A DNA stretch of 64,000 bases from Phytopseudomonas flavescens. GTDB lineage: Bacteria > Pseudomonadota > Gammaproteobacteria > Pseudomonadales > Pseudomonadaceae. Below, piece by piece: positions 1 to 8,574 of the stretch. Position 1 is the first letter of the stretch, and each line of letters opens with the position of its first letter. Under the pieces are notes generated by a model. It ran no database searches and was not told the DNA's origin. It saw only the letters and a list, made by a program, of their open reading frames with translations. Both the position numbers and the translations under genes were made by a program. The stretch covers positions 62,001 to 126,000 of the forward strand of contig NZ_FNDG01000010.1 in the NCBI RefSeq assembly GCF_900100535.1, given 5' to 3'.

Positions 1-771
1 GTTGATCCCCGAGGCATTGCCGGCGGTGACGCTGCCGCCTTCGCGGAATGGCGTGGCGAGCTTGGCCAGCTGTTCGAGGGTGGTGTCGGCGCGTGGGTGT
101 TCGTCCTGCTCGACCCGTTTGTCCGGGCCTTTGCGTTGGGGAATTTCCACCGCCACGATTTCCTCGGCCAGGCGACCGCTGGCCTGGGCGGCGGCGGTCT
201 TCTGCTGGCTGCGCAGGGCGAAGGCATCCTGGTCGGCGCGGGAAATGTCGAACTGCTCGGCGACGTTCTCGGCGGTCTCCGGCATGGAGTCGATGCCGAA
301 TTGTTTCTGCATCAGTTGGTTGACGAAGCGCCAGCCGATGGTGGTATCGAAGATCTCCGCACTGCGGCCGAAGACCTGTTCGGATTTGCCCATGACGAAG
401 GGCGCGCGGGACATGGACTCGACACCACCGGCGATCATCAGCCCGGCCTCGCCGGCACGAATCGCTCGGGCAGCCGTGCCGATGGCATCCAGACCGGAGC
501 CGCACAGTCGGTTGAGGGTGGTGCCGGGCACGCTGATCGGCAGGCCGGCGAGCAGGCCGGCCATACGCGCGACGTTGCGGTTGTCTTCGCCGGCCTGGTT
601 GGCGCAGCCGTAGATCACATCGTCGATGGCGCTCCAGTCCAGCTTGGGATGGCGCTGCAGCAGGGCGCGGATCGGTACCGCGCCGAGGTCGTCGGCACGC
701 ACGCCGGACAGGACGCCGGCGTAGCGTCCGATGGGCGTACGGATGGCGTCGATGATCAGGGCGTCATTCAT
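1..771 (-). CDS. paaJ: 3-oxoadipyl-CoA thiolase, partial (3' end beyond window)
   Basis: This is the N-terminal 257 codons of a thiolase that would cleave 3-oxoadipyl-CoA to succinyl-CoA and acetyl-CoA, the last step of phenylacetate degradation. The start MNDALIIDAIRTPIGR is typical of the PcaF/PaaJ family, and the nucleophilic cysteine lies in NRLCGSGLDA at about residue 90, the usual position. The gene runs off the left edge, so the C-terminal His and second Cys are not visible. Its start overlaps the end of paaI by 8 bp, so it belongs to the leftward paaFGHIJ operon. The same enzyme also serves the beta-ketoadipate route (PcaF); context favours paaJ. Confidence 0.93.
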   Translation of the reverse strand, partial: MNDALIIDAIRTPIGRYAGVLSGVRADDLGAVPIRALLQRHPKLDWSAIDDVIYGCANQAGEDNRNVARMAGLLAGLPISVPGTTLNRLCGSGLDAIGTAARAIRAGEAGLMIAGGVESMSRAPFVMGKSEQVFGRSAEIFDTTIGWRFVNQLMQKQFGIDSMPETAENVAEQFDISRADQDAFALRSQQKTAAAQASGRLAEEIVAVEIPQRKGPDKRVEQDEHPRADTTLEQLAKLATPFREGGSVTAGNASGIN

Positions 772-1213
772 TGGGGGTCTCCTGGTCGAGCAAGGTGCCG
801 CGCACCTGGTAGGACTTGCCGTGGAACAGGGCGATCAACTGGCCCTGCTGGTTTTCGATGCGCACGTCGTAGTTGCCGGTGCGGCCGCTGCGGCTCTGCT
901 CGATGGCGGTGGCGGTGAGCAGGTCGCCTTCACGGCCGGGCGCCACGTAGTCGATGCTGCAGCCAATGGCCACGGTGATACGGTCATAGGTGTTGCAAGC
1001 GAAAGCGAATGCCGAGTCGGCCAGGGCGAACAGGTAGCCACCGTGGCAGGTACCGACGCCTTGCAGCATGTCGGCGCGCACGCTCATCGACAGGCTGGCG
1101 CGACCGGGAGCGACCGCGAGCAATTGCATGCCCAGGGCGCGGCTGGCGGTGTCGCGTTCGTACAGGGTGCTGGCGCAGGCTTCGGCCAGGCGCTGGGCGG
1201 CATCGTCAGTCAT
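764..1213 (-). CDS. paaI: hydroxyphenylacetyl-CoA thioesterase PaaI
   Basis: A hot-dog-fold thioesterase of 149 residues that removes dead-end CoA esters and releases CoA during phenylacetate degradation. The family signature CHGGYLFALADSAFAFA, with the catalytic Asp region of PaaI enzymes, is present. The start MTDDAAQRLAEA is chosen because an AAAGGAG ribosome-binding site lies 8 bases upstream; a longer frame exists but has no such site. It overlaps paaH upstream and paaJ downstream by 8 bp each, indicating translational coupling in the paa operon. Confidence 0.94.
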   Translation of the reverse strand: MTDDAAQRLAEACASTLYERDTASRALGMQLLAVAPGRASLSMSVRADMLQGVGTCHGGYLFALADSAFAFACNTYDRITVAIGCSIDYVAPGREGDLLTATAIEQSRSGRTGNYDVRIENQQGQLIALFHGKSYQVRGTLLDQETPNE

Positions 1214-2723
1214 GCAGGTTTCTCCTTTCGGCAGCGCGGCGGCGCAGCAGCAGCGACGGGCGATAGCGGCTTTCACCGTAGACCGCCTGCAGGTTGTCCA
1301 GGGTGTTCAGCACCTGCTCCAGGCCGATGGCGTCGGCCCAGGCCAGCGGCCCGCGCGGGTAATTGACCCCGGCGCACATGGCCAGGTCGATGTCGTGGGC
1401 ATTGGCTACACCATGCAGCAGGGCGTCGGCAGCCTCGTTGGCGAGCATGGCGACGGTGCGCAGCACGGCCAGGCCGGGCGTGTCGGTCAATCGGTTGACC
1501 TTGAGGCCGGCGCGTTGCAGCAGCGCCACGGCCTCCTGCAGCGCCTGCTCGCTGGTACCGTGGGCGGCGCTGATGGCGATGCGCTCTGCGCGGCCGAAGT
1601 CGAGGGCCAGGTCGAACAGGACCAGGTTGCTCAGGCCATCGTCGAGGGCGCGCTGGCTGGCCAGGCGACCATCGCTCAAGGCCAGGGTGGCGTCGCCGAC
1701 GCGCAACAGGCCGGCGCCATCGCGCCAGATGACCTGCACGCCGTTGGCTTGCAGGCGCTCGATCAGCGGCTTGGCGATGCCCAGGTCGCCTTCGACCACG
1801 CAGTGGCTGACACCTACGCTGCTGCGGGTGTCCTGTGGTTGCGGACGTTCGGCGCCCTCGGCATAGCGGTAGAAACCCTGGCCGCTCTTGCGCCCCAGGC
1901 GGCCGGCATCGAGCAGTTCTTTCTGGATCAGCGACGGCTGGAAACGGAAGTCGCCGTAGTAGGCGTCGAACACCGAGCAGGTCACCGCGTAGTTGACGTC
2001 ATGACCGATCAGGTCGGTGAGTTCGAAGGCGCCCATGCGAAAGCCGCCGGCCTCGCGCATCAGGGCGTCGAGGGTGGCGCAGTCGGCGGCACCTTCCTGC
2101 AACAGGCGCAGGCTTTCGGCATAGAAGGGGCGCGCCACACGGTTGACGATGAACCCGGGTGTGGAGCGGGTGTGCACCGGTTTCTTGCCCCAGGCCAGGG
2201 CGGTGGCGTACAGGCAGTCGGCGAGCCGGGTGTCACTGGCCAGGCCCGATACGATCTCCACCAGCGCCATCAGCGGCGCCGGGTTGAAGAAGTGCAGGCC
2301 GAGTACGCGCTGGGGATATTGCAGGCCGGCGGCCAGGCTGGTGATCGACAGCGACGAGGTGTTGCTGGCGAGGATGCAATCGGTGGCGCAGATGGCTTCC
2401 AACTGAGTCAGCAGATCACGTTTCACGTCGAGCCTTTCGACGATGGCTTCGATCACCAGCGCCGCATCGGCCAGGGCTTCAAGGCGGTCGGCCGGTTGCA
2501 GGCGCGCGACGGTGGCGCGGCGGGCCTCGGCGCTGAGCTTGCCGTTGTCGACCCGTTTGCCGAGCTGCTTGTCGATGCCGGCGATGGCCTGTGCCGCCGC
2601 TTCCGGGCGTGTGTCGTAGAGCTTGACCGGATGGCCAGCCTGGGCGGCGACCTGGGCGATACCGGCGCCCATGGCACCGGCGCCGATCACCGCGACGATC
2701 TTGTCTGTGTGCAAGGCGCTCAT
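1206..2723 (-). CDS. paaH: 3-hydroxyadipyl-CoA dehydrogenase PaaH
   Basis: An NAD-dependent dehydrogenase of 505 residues that oxidises 3-hydroxyadipyl-CoA to 3-oxoadipyl-CoA. The N-terminal Rossmann motif VIGAGAMGAGIAQ is near residue 11. The body is the 3-hydroxyacyl-CoA dehydrogenase fold with HFFNPAPLM and a second C-terminal helical domain, as in the ~505-residue PaaH of pseudomonads. The start MSALHTDK gives the family length; the upstream extension of the frame is antisense-like and unrelated. It is 4 bp downstream of paaG and overlaps paaI. Confidence 0.95.
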   Translation of the reverse strand: MSALHTDKIVAVIGAGAMGAGIAQVAAQAGHPVKLYDTRPEAAAQAIAGIDKQLGKRVDNGKLSAEARRATVARLQPADRLEALADAALVIEAIVERLDVKRDLLTQLEAICATDCILASNTSSLSITSLAAGLQYPQRVLGLHFFNPAPLMALVEIVSGLASDTRLADCLYATALAWGKKPVHTRSTPGFIVNRVARPFYAESLRLLQEGAADCATLDALMREAGGFRMGAFELTDLIGHDVNYAVTCSVFDAYYGDFRFQPSLIQKELLDAGRLGRKSGQGFYRYAEGAERPQPQDTRSSVGVSHCVVEGDLGIAKPLIERLQANGVQVIWRDGAGLLRVGDATLALSDGRLASQRALDDGLSNLVLFDLALDFGRAERIAISAAHGTSEQALQEAVALLQRAGLKVNRLTDTPGLAVLRTVAMLANEAADALLHGVANAHDIDLAMCAGVNYPRGPLAWADAIGLEQVLNTLDNLQAVYGESRYRPSLLLRRRAAERRNLHD

Positions 2724-2727
2724 GGGC

Positions 2728-3519
2728 TCAGCGTCCTTTGAATGCAGGGGTGCGCTTGGCCATGAACGCGGCCACGCCTTCACGGTAATCCTCGCTACGC
2801 CCGGCCAGGCGTTGCAGGTCGCGCTCCAGCTCCAGTTGCTCGTCGAAGCTGTTGTGGGCGCTGGCATTGAAGGCGCGCTTGATCAGGGCCAGGCCGTAGG
2901 TCGGCTGGGTGGCAAGATGGCGGGCCAGCGTGAGGGCTTCGTCGCGCAGCGCGGCATCGTCGACCACGCGGTAGATCAGCCCCCATTGTTCGGCCTGTTC
3001 TGCGCTCAGGCGTTCGCCGAGCAGGGCCAGGGCCTTGGCGCGAGCCGGGCCGATCAGGCGCGGCAGGCTCCAGGTACCGCCGGAGTCGGGAATCAGGCCG
3101 ATCTTGCAGAACGCCTGGATAAAGCTGGCGGAGCGGGCAGCGAGCACCAGGTCGCAGGCCAGCGGAATATTCGCGCCGGCGCCGGCGGCGACGCCGTTGA
3201 CCGCACAGATCACCGGCAGCGGCAGATCGCGCAGGCTGCGGATCATCGGGTTGTAGAACGTCTCGATGGACTCGCCGAGGTCGGGCATTTGCGCGCCCGG
3301 TGCGACGTTGCGGTCCGACAGGTCCTGGCCGGCGCAGAAGCCACGGCCTTCGCCGGTCAGCAGCAGCACGCGCGCATCGGCGCTCTGGCGGACCTGCTTG
3401 AGTGCTTCGCGCACCTCGCCGTGCATGGCGGCGTTGAAGCTGTTCAGTTGCTCCGGGCGGTTGAGGCTGAGCAGGGCGACGCCGTCCTCGATGGAAAACA
3501 GGATGTGCTGGAAGTCCAT
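2728..3519 (-). CDS. paaG: 1,2-epoxyphenylacetyl-CoA isomerase PaaG
   Basis: An enoyl-CoA hydratase/isomerase-fold protein of 263 residues. PaaG converts ring-1,2-epoxyphenylacetyl-CoA to the oxepin and also isomerises 2,3-didehydroadipyl-CoA-type intermediates. Crotonase landmarks are GRGFCAGQDL (oxyanion loop) and FCKIGLIPDSGGTW, where the Asp is the PaaG catalytic residue. It lies between paaF and paaH with a short gap to each, consistent with one transcript. The full family length is present. Confidence 0.94.
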   Translation of the reverse strand: MDFQHILFSIEDGVALLSLNRPEQLNSFNAAMHGEVREALKQVRQSADARVLLLTGEGRGFCAGQDLSDRNVAPGAQMPDLGESIETFYNPMIRSLRDLPLPVICAVNGVAAGAGANIPLACDLVLAARSASFIQAFCKIGLIPDSGGTWSLPRLIGPARAKALALLGERLSAEQAEQWGLIYRVVDDAALRDEALTLARHLATQPTYGLALIKRAFNASAHNSFDEQLELERDLQRLAGRSEDYREGVAAFMAKRTPAFKGR

Positions 3520-3552
3520 GGCTTGCGCTCTCTTTCTTATCGTGAGGAATCG

Positions 3553-4326
3553 TTACTGGCCGGTGAAGTCGGCGCGGCGCCTTTCCTGAAAGGCCCGGAT
3601 ACCTTCGTTGCGGTCGGCGGTGCCGGCCAGCACGGTGAAGGCGTGACGCTCGAAACGCAGGCCGCTGGCCAGGTCGGTGTCCTGTGCCTTGAGCAGCGCC
3701 TCCTTGGCCAGGCGCACGGCCAATGGCGCCTTCTCGGCGATGCTGCGGGCGATCTGCAGGGCGCGCTCGACAGTGAACTCCGGTTGGGTCACTTCGCTGA
3801 CCAGGCCGGCACGCTGGGCATGGCGCGCATCGATCTGCTGACCGGTCAGCACCATTTGCATGGCCAGGGACTTACCCACGGCACGTAGCAGACGCTGGGT
3901 GCCGCCGGCGCCGGGCATGATGCCCAGGTTGATTTCCGGCTGGCCGAAACGGGCGTCCTCGCCGGCGACGATGATGTCGGCATGCATCGCCAGCTCGCAG
4001 CCGGCGCCGAGGCAGAAGCCGTCCACGGCAGCGATCAGTGGTTTGCAGAAGCTGCTGATGCGTTGCCAGTGGGCGACGCGGGGATCGTTGAGGATGCCGA
4101 CCAGATCGCGCTCGGCCATCTCCTTGATATCGGCGCCGGCGGCGAATGCCTTGCGGCTGCCGGTGATGACCACGGCACGGGTTTCAGGATCGCGCTCGGC
4201 GCTCTCCAGTTCGACGGCCAGCTCGCCCAGCAACTCGGTATTGAGCGCGTTCAACGCCTCCGGGCGCTGCAGGGTGATCAGGCGCACGCCGGCTGCAGGG
4301 GCACTGGCGGCAAGGGTACGAGGCAT
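3553..4326 (-). CDS. paaF: 2,3-dehydroadipyl-CoA hydratase PaaF
   Basis: A crotonase of 257 residues that hydrates 2,3-dehydroadipyl-CoA to 3-hydroxyadipyl-CoA. Landmarks are AFAAGADIKEM (oxyanion hole) and FGQPEINLGIMPGAGGTQRL, which carries the two catalytic glutamates of enoyl-CoA hydratases. The start MPRTLAAS is preferred over an ATG 21 bases upstream because AGAGGA sits 7 bases before it. This is the promoter-proximal gene of the leftward paa operon, reading out of a divergent control region shared with paaY-paaX. Confidence 0.93.
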   Translation of the reverse strand: MPRTLAASAPAAGVRLITLQRPEALNALNTELLGELAVELESAERDPETRAVVITGSRKAFAAGADIKEMAERDLVGILNDPRVAHWQRISSFCKPLIAAVDGFCLGAGCELAMHADIIVAGEDARFGQPEINLGIMPGAGGTQRLLRAVGKSLAMQMVLTGQQIDARHAQRAGLVSEVTQPEFTVERALQIARSIAEKAPLAVRLAKEALLKAQDTDLASGLRFERHAFTVLAGTADRNEGIRAFQERRRADFTGQ

Positions 4327-4426
4327 CTGACGTTCCTCTGGCTGCACGCGCGGCGTTTACGCCGCTGATTGTTGTAGGTCGCGCTCGTCTGGGCGCGTCG
4401 CTTTCGCCGAGTATAAGCATTAAGCG

Positions 4427-4466
4427 ATACAAAACAACATGTACAAAATAAAATAGTGTGTTGTAT
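4427..4466. promoter_or_regulatory. candidate PaaX operator, paaF side
   Basis: Inverted repeat with arms ATACAAAACA (4427-4436) and TGTGTTGTAT (4457-4466), 9 of 10 positions complementary and spanning 40 bp. The left arm overlaps the predicted -35 box of the paaF promoter, so binding there would repress. Assignment to PaaX is inferred from paaX lying in the divergent transcript. Confidence 0.5.
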
Positions 4467-4609
4467 ATGTTGCCCTTGCGGCAGTGAAAGGTCGCCTGGC
4501 CAGGCGCCCCGTATGGGCAGAACGCCGATAGGCAGGGTGGTTTGTCGCCTAAGCCGTGGCCTGTCAAAGCCGATAGGGAATTTTTCCTTCGCCGGTACGT
4601 CAAGATGTG

Positions 4610-4649
4610 ATACAAAAAATACTGGATACTGCATCGCTTTGGTTTGTAT
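4610..4649. promoter_or_regulatory. candidate PaaX operator, paaY side
   Basis: Inverted repeat ATACAAA (4610-4616) and TTTGTAT (4643-4649), perfect over 7 bp, again spanning exactly 40 bp. It shares arm sequence and spacing with the element in front of paaF and lies about 50 bp before the paaY start. Confidence 0.5.
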
Positions 4650-4697
4650 AAAGCCAGGCGTGCTGACTACCGCAGCGATAATGAAGAGAACCACACG

Positions 4698-5294
4698 ATG
4701 ACTTGCTACAGCCTCGATGGCGTCACCCCGGTGGTACATCCCACGGCCTATGTGCATCCCAGTGCGGTGCTGATCGGCGATGTGATCATCGGCCCCGGTT
4801 GCTACGTCGGCCCGCTGGCCAGCCTGCGCGGTGACTTCGGCCGTATCGTTCTGGAAGAGGGCGCCAACATCCAGGACACCTGTGTGATGCACGGTTTCCC
4901 CGACAGCGATACGGTGGTCGCACGCAATGGCCACATCGGCCATGGTGCGGTGTTGCATGGCTGCCAGATCGGCGAAGACGTGTTGGTCGGAATGAATGCC
5001 GTGGTGATGGACTACGCACGCATCGGCGCACGCTCGTTCATCGCCGCCACCACCTTCGTCAAGGCGCGCTTCGAATGCGAGGAGCAATCGCTGGTGCTTG
5101 GCTCGCCCGCGGCGGTAAAACGTCGACTCAGCGATGAAGAGGTGTCATGGAAGCAGGCCGGCACCCGCGAGTACCAGATGCTCGCCAGGCGCTGTGCAGA
5201 GGGGTTGGTGGCCTGCGAGCCGCTGCGCGAAGTCGAGCCGCAGCGGCCACGAATCAACGACAGTGGCTTGCGACCCAAGGAGGCCGCGCGTTGA
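4698..5294 (+). CDS. paaY: phenylacetate-pathway thioesterase PaaY (hexapeptide repeat)
   Basis: A 198-residue left-handed beta-helix protein of the gamma-carbonic-anhydrase-like family. PaaY acts as a thioesterase that clears toxic ring-derived CoA thioesters. Hexapeptide-repeat pattern runs from about residue 10 to 150 (for example [20 protein letters not shown]), with His residues at HGFPDSD and [10 protein letters not shown] that would bind metal. The start MTCYSLDG is chosen by homology; the ribosome-binding site is modest (GAAGAGAA). It is followed by paaX on the same strand. Confidence 0.92.
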   Translation: MTCYSLDGVTPVVHPTAYVHPSAVLIGDVIIGPGCYVGPLASLRGDFGRIVLEEGANIQDTCVMHGFPDSDTVVARNGHIGHGAVLHGCQIGEDVLVGMNAVVMDYARIGARSFIAATTFVKARFECEEQSLVLGSPAAVKRRLSDEEVSWKQAGTREYQMLARRCAEGLVACEPLREVEPQRPRINDSGLRPKEAAR

Positions 5295-5359
5295 CCGGGG
5301 TCGCGACAATACCGGGCGGGCGGTTATATTCGGCATCATCTTCACCCTCCGGTAAGCCC

Positions 5360-6283
5360 ATGACGCCCATCGCGCCGCTCAACCAGCTCATCACCCGCTT
5401 TCAGGAACGCACGCCGATCCGCGCCAGCTCGTTGATCATCACCCTCTACGGCGATGCCATCGAACCCCACGGCGGCACGGTCTGGCTGGGCAGCCTGATC
5501 CAGTTGCTGGAGCCCATCGGCATCAACGAACGGCTGATCCGCACTTCGATCTTCCGCTTGACCAAGGAGGGCTGGTTGAGCGCGGAGAAGGTCGGCCGGC
5601 GCAGCTATTACAGCCTGACCGGCACGGGCCGGCGGCGTTTCGAGAAGGCTTTCAAGCGGGTCTACAGCGCGACCGTACCGGCCTGGGACGGCGCCTGGTG
5701 CCTGGTGGTGCTATCGCAGTTGGCAACCGAGAAACGCAAACAGGTTCGCGAGGAGCTGGAGTGGCTGGGCTTCGGCGCGATCTCGCCGACGGTGCTGGCC
5801 AACCCGCGCAGCGAGCGCAACGACGTGACCGCGACCCTGCAGGATCTCGACGCCCTGGAAGACAGCATCGTATTCGAGACCCGGGCACAGGATGTGCTGG
5901 CTTCCAAGGCGCTGCGCATGCAAGTGCGCGAAAGCTGGAACATCGACGAACTCGGCCAGCACTACAGCGAATTCATCCAACTGTTCCGGCCACTGTGGCA
6001 GGCGCTGCGCGAGCAGGACGGCCTGCGTGCGCAGGACTGCTTCCTGGCGCGCACCTTGCTCGTGCATGAGTACCGCCGCTTGCTGCTGCGCGACCCGCAG
6101 TTGCCGGACGAGCTACTGCCCGGCGACTGGGAAGGCCGGGCGGCGCGCCAGCTGTGCCGCAATATCTACCGGCTGGTTTACGCCAAGGCCGAGGAGTGGC
6201 TGAACCAGGCCCTGGAAACCGCTGACGGGCCGTTGCCGAACGTCGCCGAGAGTTTCTACCAGCGTTTCGGAGGGCTGCGCTAG
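5360..6283 (+). CDS. paaX: phenylacetic acid degradation repressor PaaX
   Basis: A 307-residue transcriptional repressor that releases DNA on binding phenylacetyl-CoA. The N-terminal winged helix covers roughly residues 20-90 (SSLIITLYGDAIEPHGG, then RTSIFRLTKEGWL) and the C-terminal PaaX effector domain follows. The start MTPIAPLNQLI gives the normal family length of about 307; a longer frame runs back through paaY and is not used. It probably controls the divergent region upstream of paaY and paaF. Confidence 0.94.
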   Translation: MTPIAPLNQLITRFQERTPIRASSLIITLYGDAIEPHGGTVWLGSLIQLLEPIGINERLIRTSIFRLTKEGWLSAEKVGRRSYYSLTGTGRRRFEKAFKRVYSATVPAWDGAWCLVVLSQLATEKRKQVREELEWLGFGAISPTVLANPRSERNDVTATLQDLDALEDSIVFETRAQDVLASKALRMQVRESWNIDELGQHYSEFIQLFRPLWQALREQDGLRAQDCFLARTLLVHEYRRLLLRDPQLPDELLPGDWEGRAARQLCRNIYRLVYAKAEEWLNQALETADGPLPNVAESFYQRFGGLR

Positions 6284-6620
6284 AGCCTGCCAGGGCGGCA
6301 CGGTGATGCGCTGCGACAGGGAAGGCGTGCAACCGCCAGGCCGCTCGCCGTGGTTTTCGCGGTGATTGCCATGGATGCCGCATGCCGCTGCTTTTTAATA
6401 TCAAAAAAACCTTATCCATCCTTCATTATTATTCGTTTGATGGCGGCTGTTTCGTCCGCCACACTCGCTTGCGTGTCCGAATCAGTTTCTCTGCTGAAGC
6501 GGATCAGGTTGCAAGCAAAAGGGTCCAGCATCCAGGGACGGATACTCCTGCTACTAGCCGCTTGCGGCGGTAATCAGCGGGCCTTTCCTTTGAAAGGCCC
6601 GATCTTTTCGACGATACCCG
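6284..6620 (+). other. 337-bp gap with AT-rich segment and perfect hairpin before the HPP gene
   Basis: No gene seen. An AT-rich block at about 6390-6440 could hold a promoter, followed by about 150 bp with potential short stems. A perfect 9-bp hairpin, GGGCCTTTC (6579-6587) / GAAAGGCCC (6592-6600) with a CTTT loop, lies 20 bp before the next start codon and is followed by a short T run. It could end a small RNA or act as a leader/attenuator of the HPP gene. No known riboswitch was recognised. Confidence 0.45.
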
Positions 6621-7766
6621 ATGAAACCCTCAGCGCATTTTCCCCAGTGGCTGTCTGCCTTACTGCCTGACTCCCTGCATACCCGACCCCGAGAATGGAG
6701 CCGTGCCGCGCTTGGTGCTGCGACGGGGTTCCTGTTCAGCACCTGGGTGTGCAGCCATCTGTTCGGCCTGTCTGCGACGGTGCATTTTTCCGGGCCATTG
6801 GCTGCGTCGGCGGTGTTGCTGTTCGCGGTGTCGTCGGGTGCGCTGGCGCAGCCCTGGTCGATCCTCGGCAGTTACCTGTGTGCCTGCGTGGTCGCGCTGA
6901 CGGTGGCTCACTTCATCGACCACAGCCTGGCTGGGGCGGCGCTGGCGCTGGGCCTGAGCCTGTTGCTGATGGGCCTGCTGCGTTGCCTGCACCCGCCAGG
7001 CGGTGCAATGGCCTTCTGCATAGTGTTCGCCACGCCCGCGTCGGGCGGGCCGTTCTGGCAGCCGGCGCTGGTGGCGCTGACCGCTGGTACCGGCCTGCTG
7101 GCCTGGGCGCTGCTGTACAACAACCTCACCCGCGTGCCCTATCCACGGGCCCGTCCGGCCGCTGCCCGGCACGCGACCGGCGATCCGCTGCCCAGCGAGC
7201 GTGTCGGTATCCAGGCGGCGGACCTCGACCAGGCGCTGGACGAGCTGGATGGCTTCGTCGATGTCTCCCGCGAAGACCTCGAGCTGATCGTGCGTCGCAC
7301 CGAGGCGCATGCCCTGCGCCGCAGCATGGGCGGCATCAGTGCCGGCCAGGTGATGTCCCGCGACCTGGTCCATGCCCGCCCCGAAACCCGCGCCGCCAAG
7401 GGGCTGTACCTGCTCACCCAGCACCGGCTCAAGGCCTTGCCGATCCTCGACGGCGACAAGCGATTGGTGGGTATCGTCAGCCTGGTGGACCTGCTCGGCA
7501 CCCTGCGCTCCAGCCGCTTCGACCTGCGCGCGATCATCGGTCTGAAAAACGCGCAGGTACTGGGTGAGTTGATGACCTCGCCCGTGCGATCGGTGGATGT
7601 CGATACCCATGTCATCGAACTGGTCGCGTTGCTGTCCGACGAAGGCCTGCATGGTTTGCCGGTTCTCGACAACGGTGTCCTGGTTGGCATGATCACCCAG
7701 ACCGATCTGGTGGCGGCGCTGCATCGGGATCTGCTCAGGGCCTGTTCAGTATCCGGCGCGTCATAG
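6621..7766 (+). CDS. HPP family membrane protein with two C-terminal CBS domains
   Basis: A 381-residue protein. The first ~170 residues are an HPP transmembrane domain with four to five hydrophobic segments and the signature LHPPGGAMAF around residue 132. After a linker, two CBS domains follow: about 240-295 (AGQVMSRDLVHARPET ... GIVSLVDLL) and 310-372 (ELMTSPVRSVDVDTHV ... GMITQTDLV). HPP proteins are inner-membrane proteins, some linked to nitrite or anion transport, and CBS pairs usually sense adenine nucleotides; the substrate here is unknown. No clear ribosome-binding site precedes the ATG, which directly follows the hairpin leader. Confidence 0.85.
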   Translation: MKPSAHFPQWLSALLPDSLHTRPREWSRAALGAATGFLFSTWVCSHLFGLSATVHFSGPLAASAVLLFAVSSGALAQPWSILGSYLCACVVALTVAHFIDHSLAGAALALGLSLLLMGLLRCLHPPGGAMAFCIVFATPASGGPFWQPALVALTAGTGLLAWALLYNNLTRVPYPRARPAAARHATGDPLPSERVGIQAADLDQALDELDGFVDVSREDLELIVRRTEAHALRRSMGGISAGQVMSRDLVHARPETRAAKGLYLLTQHRLKALPILDGDKRLVGIVSLVDLLGTLRSSRFDLRAIIGLKNAQVLGELMTSPVRSVDVDTHVIELVALLSDEGLHGLPVLDNGVLVGMITQTDLVAALHRDLLRACSVSGAS

Positions 7767-7785
7767 CCAGGTGACCGGGCATAAA

Positions 7786-7808
7786 AAAGCCGGCTTGTGG
7801 CCGGCTTT
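7786..7808. terminator. bidirectional terminator between the HPP gene and ppa
   Basis: Stem AAAGCCGGC (7786-7794) and GCCGGCTTT (7800-7808) with a 5-base loop. On the minus strand it ends in six T, making a strong intrinsic terminator for ppa; it is weaker for the rightward gene. Confidence 0.85.
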
Positions 7809-7825
7809 CGACAGGCAGGTCGGGC

Positions 7826-8353
7826 TTATTTTTGGTAAGCCGCAGCTGCCTTGGTGATCTCGGCGCGGGCCGCTTCTGCGTTGCCCCAGCCTTCGACCTT
7901 GACCCATTTGCCTTTCTCGAGATCCTTGTAGTTCTCGAAGAAGTGCTTGATCTGCTCGATCAGCAGCGGGGGCAGGTCGGTGTATTCCTGGACGTCCTTG
8001 TAGAGGGTCGTCAGCTTGTCGTGCGGTACGGCGATCAGCTTGGCGTCGCCACCGGCTTCGTCGGTCATGTGCAGGACGCCGACCGGACGGGCGCGGATCA
8101 CCGAGCCTGGTGCTACCGGGTAGGGGGTCACGACCAGCACGTCGAGGGGGTCGCCGTCGTCGGCCAGGGTGTGCGGGATGAACCCGTAGTTGGCCGGGTA
8201 GAACATCGGGGTGGCCATGAAGCGGTCGACGAACAGGCAGTCGGTGTCGTGGTCGATCTCGTATTTGATCGGCGCGTGGTTGGCCGGGATTTCGATCGCG
8301 ACGTAGATGTCATTGGGCAGGTCTTTACCGGCCGGAACCTTGCTGTAGCTCAT
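7826..8353 (-). CDS. ppa: inorganic pyrophosphatase
   Basis: A 175-residue family I soluble pyrophosphatase that hydrolyses cytoplasmic pyrophosphate to phosphate. The Asp-rich active site [10 protein letters not shown] is at about residues 65-74, with further metal and phosphate ligands in [10 protein letters not shown]. Length and N-terminus ([18 protein letters not shown]) match pseudomonad Ppa. It is monocistronic, with its own terminator downstream. Confidence 0.97.
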   Translation of the reverse strand: MSYSKVPAGKDLPNDIYVAIEIPANHAPIKYEIDHDTDCLFVDRFMATPMFYPANYGFIPHTLADDGDPLDVLVVTPYPVAPGSVIRARPVGVLHMTDEAGGDAKLIAVPHDKLTTLYKDVQEYTDLPPLLIEQIKHFFENYKDLEKGKWVKVEGWGNAEAARAEITKAAAAYQK

Positions 8354-8574
8354 GGTGACTCCCTGATGTGGGCCAAAAAAGTGGCCGGATTATAGGTGGA
8401 TTCCCGCGTCGTTGCCATTACTCCAGGGGTTCGCGGCGGGACCCTGGCGCGCCACCGGTGGCGTGTCCGCTTCGACCCGCGCGAAGGCCGAACGTGCCCG
8501 AAGCCGTGTCGAAGAACACCTGTTGCCATCTGCAAAGGCGGGCCGTTGCCAGGCCCGGGGCGGCGGCGCAGCGC

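Larger units (their letters stand above)
4327..4697. promoter_or_regulatory. paaF / paaY divergent control region
   Basis: About 370 bp between divergent paa genes, clearly AT-richer than its neighbours near both ends. On the minus strand a TTGTTT (4432-4437) and TATACT (4410-4415) pair with 16-bp spacing makes a good sigma-70 promoter for paaF. No equally clean promoter was found for paaY. Two inverted repeats listed separately flank the middle. Confidence 0.65.

Noticed and set aside
1068..2741. Long plus-strand frame opposite paaH
   Set aside because: Antisense of PaaH, which has the Rossmann motif and full family length; the opposite frame is low-complexity Gly/Ala/Gln-rich.
6284..6620. 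Known riboswitch (fluoride, guanidine) before the HPP gene
   Set aside because: None of the conserved core motifs was found; left as an unassigned leader.
8354..8574. Possible coding relic between ppa and ghrA
   Set aside because: Translations in all frames gave no family resemblance.
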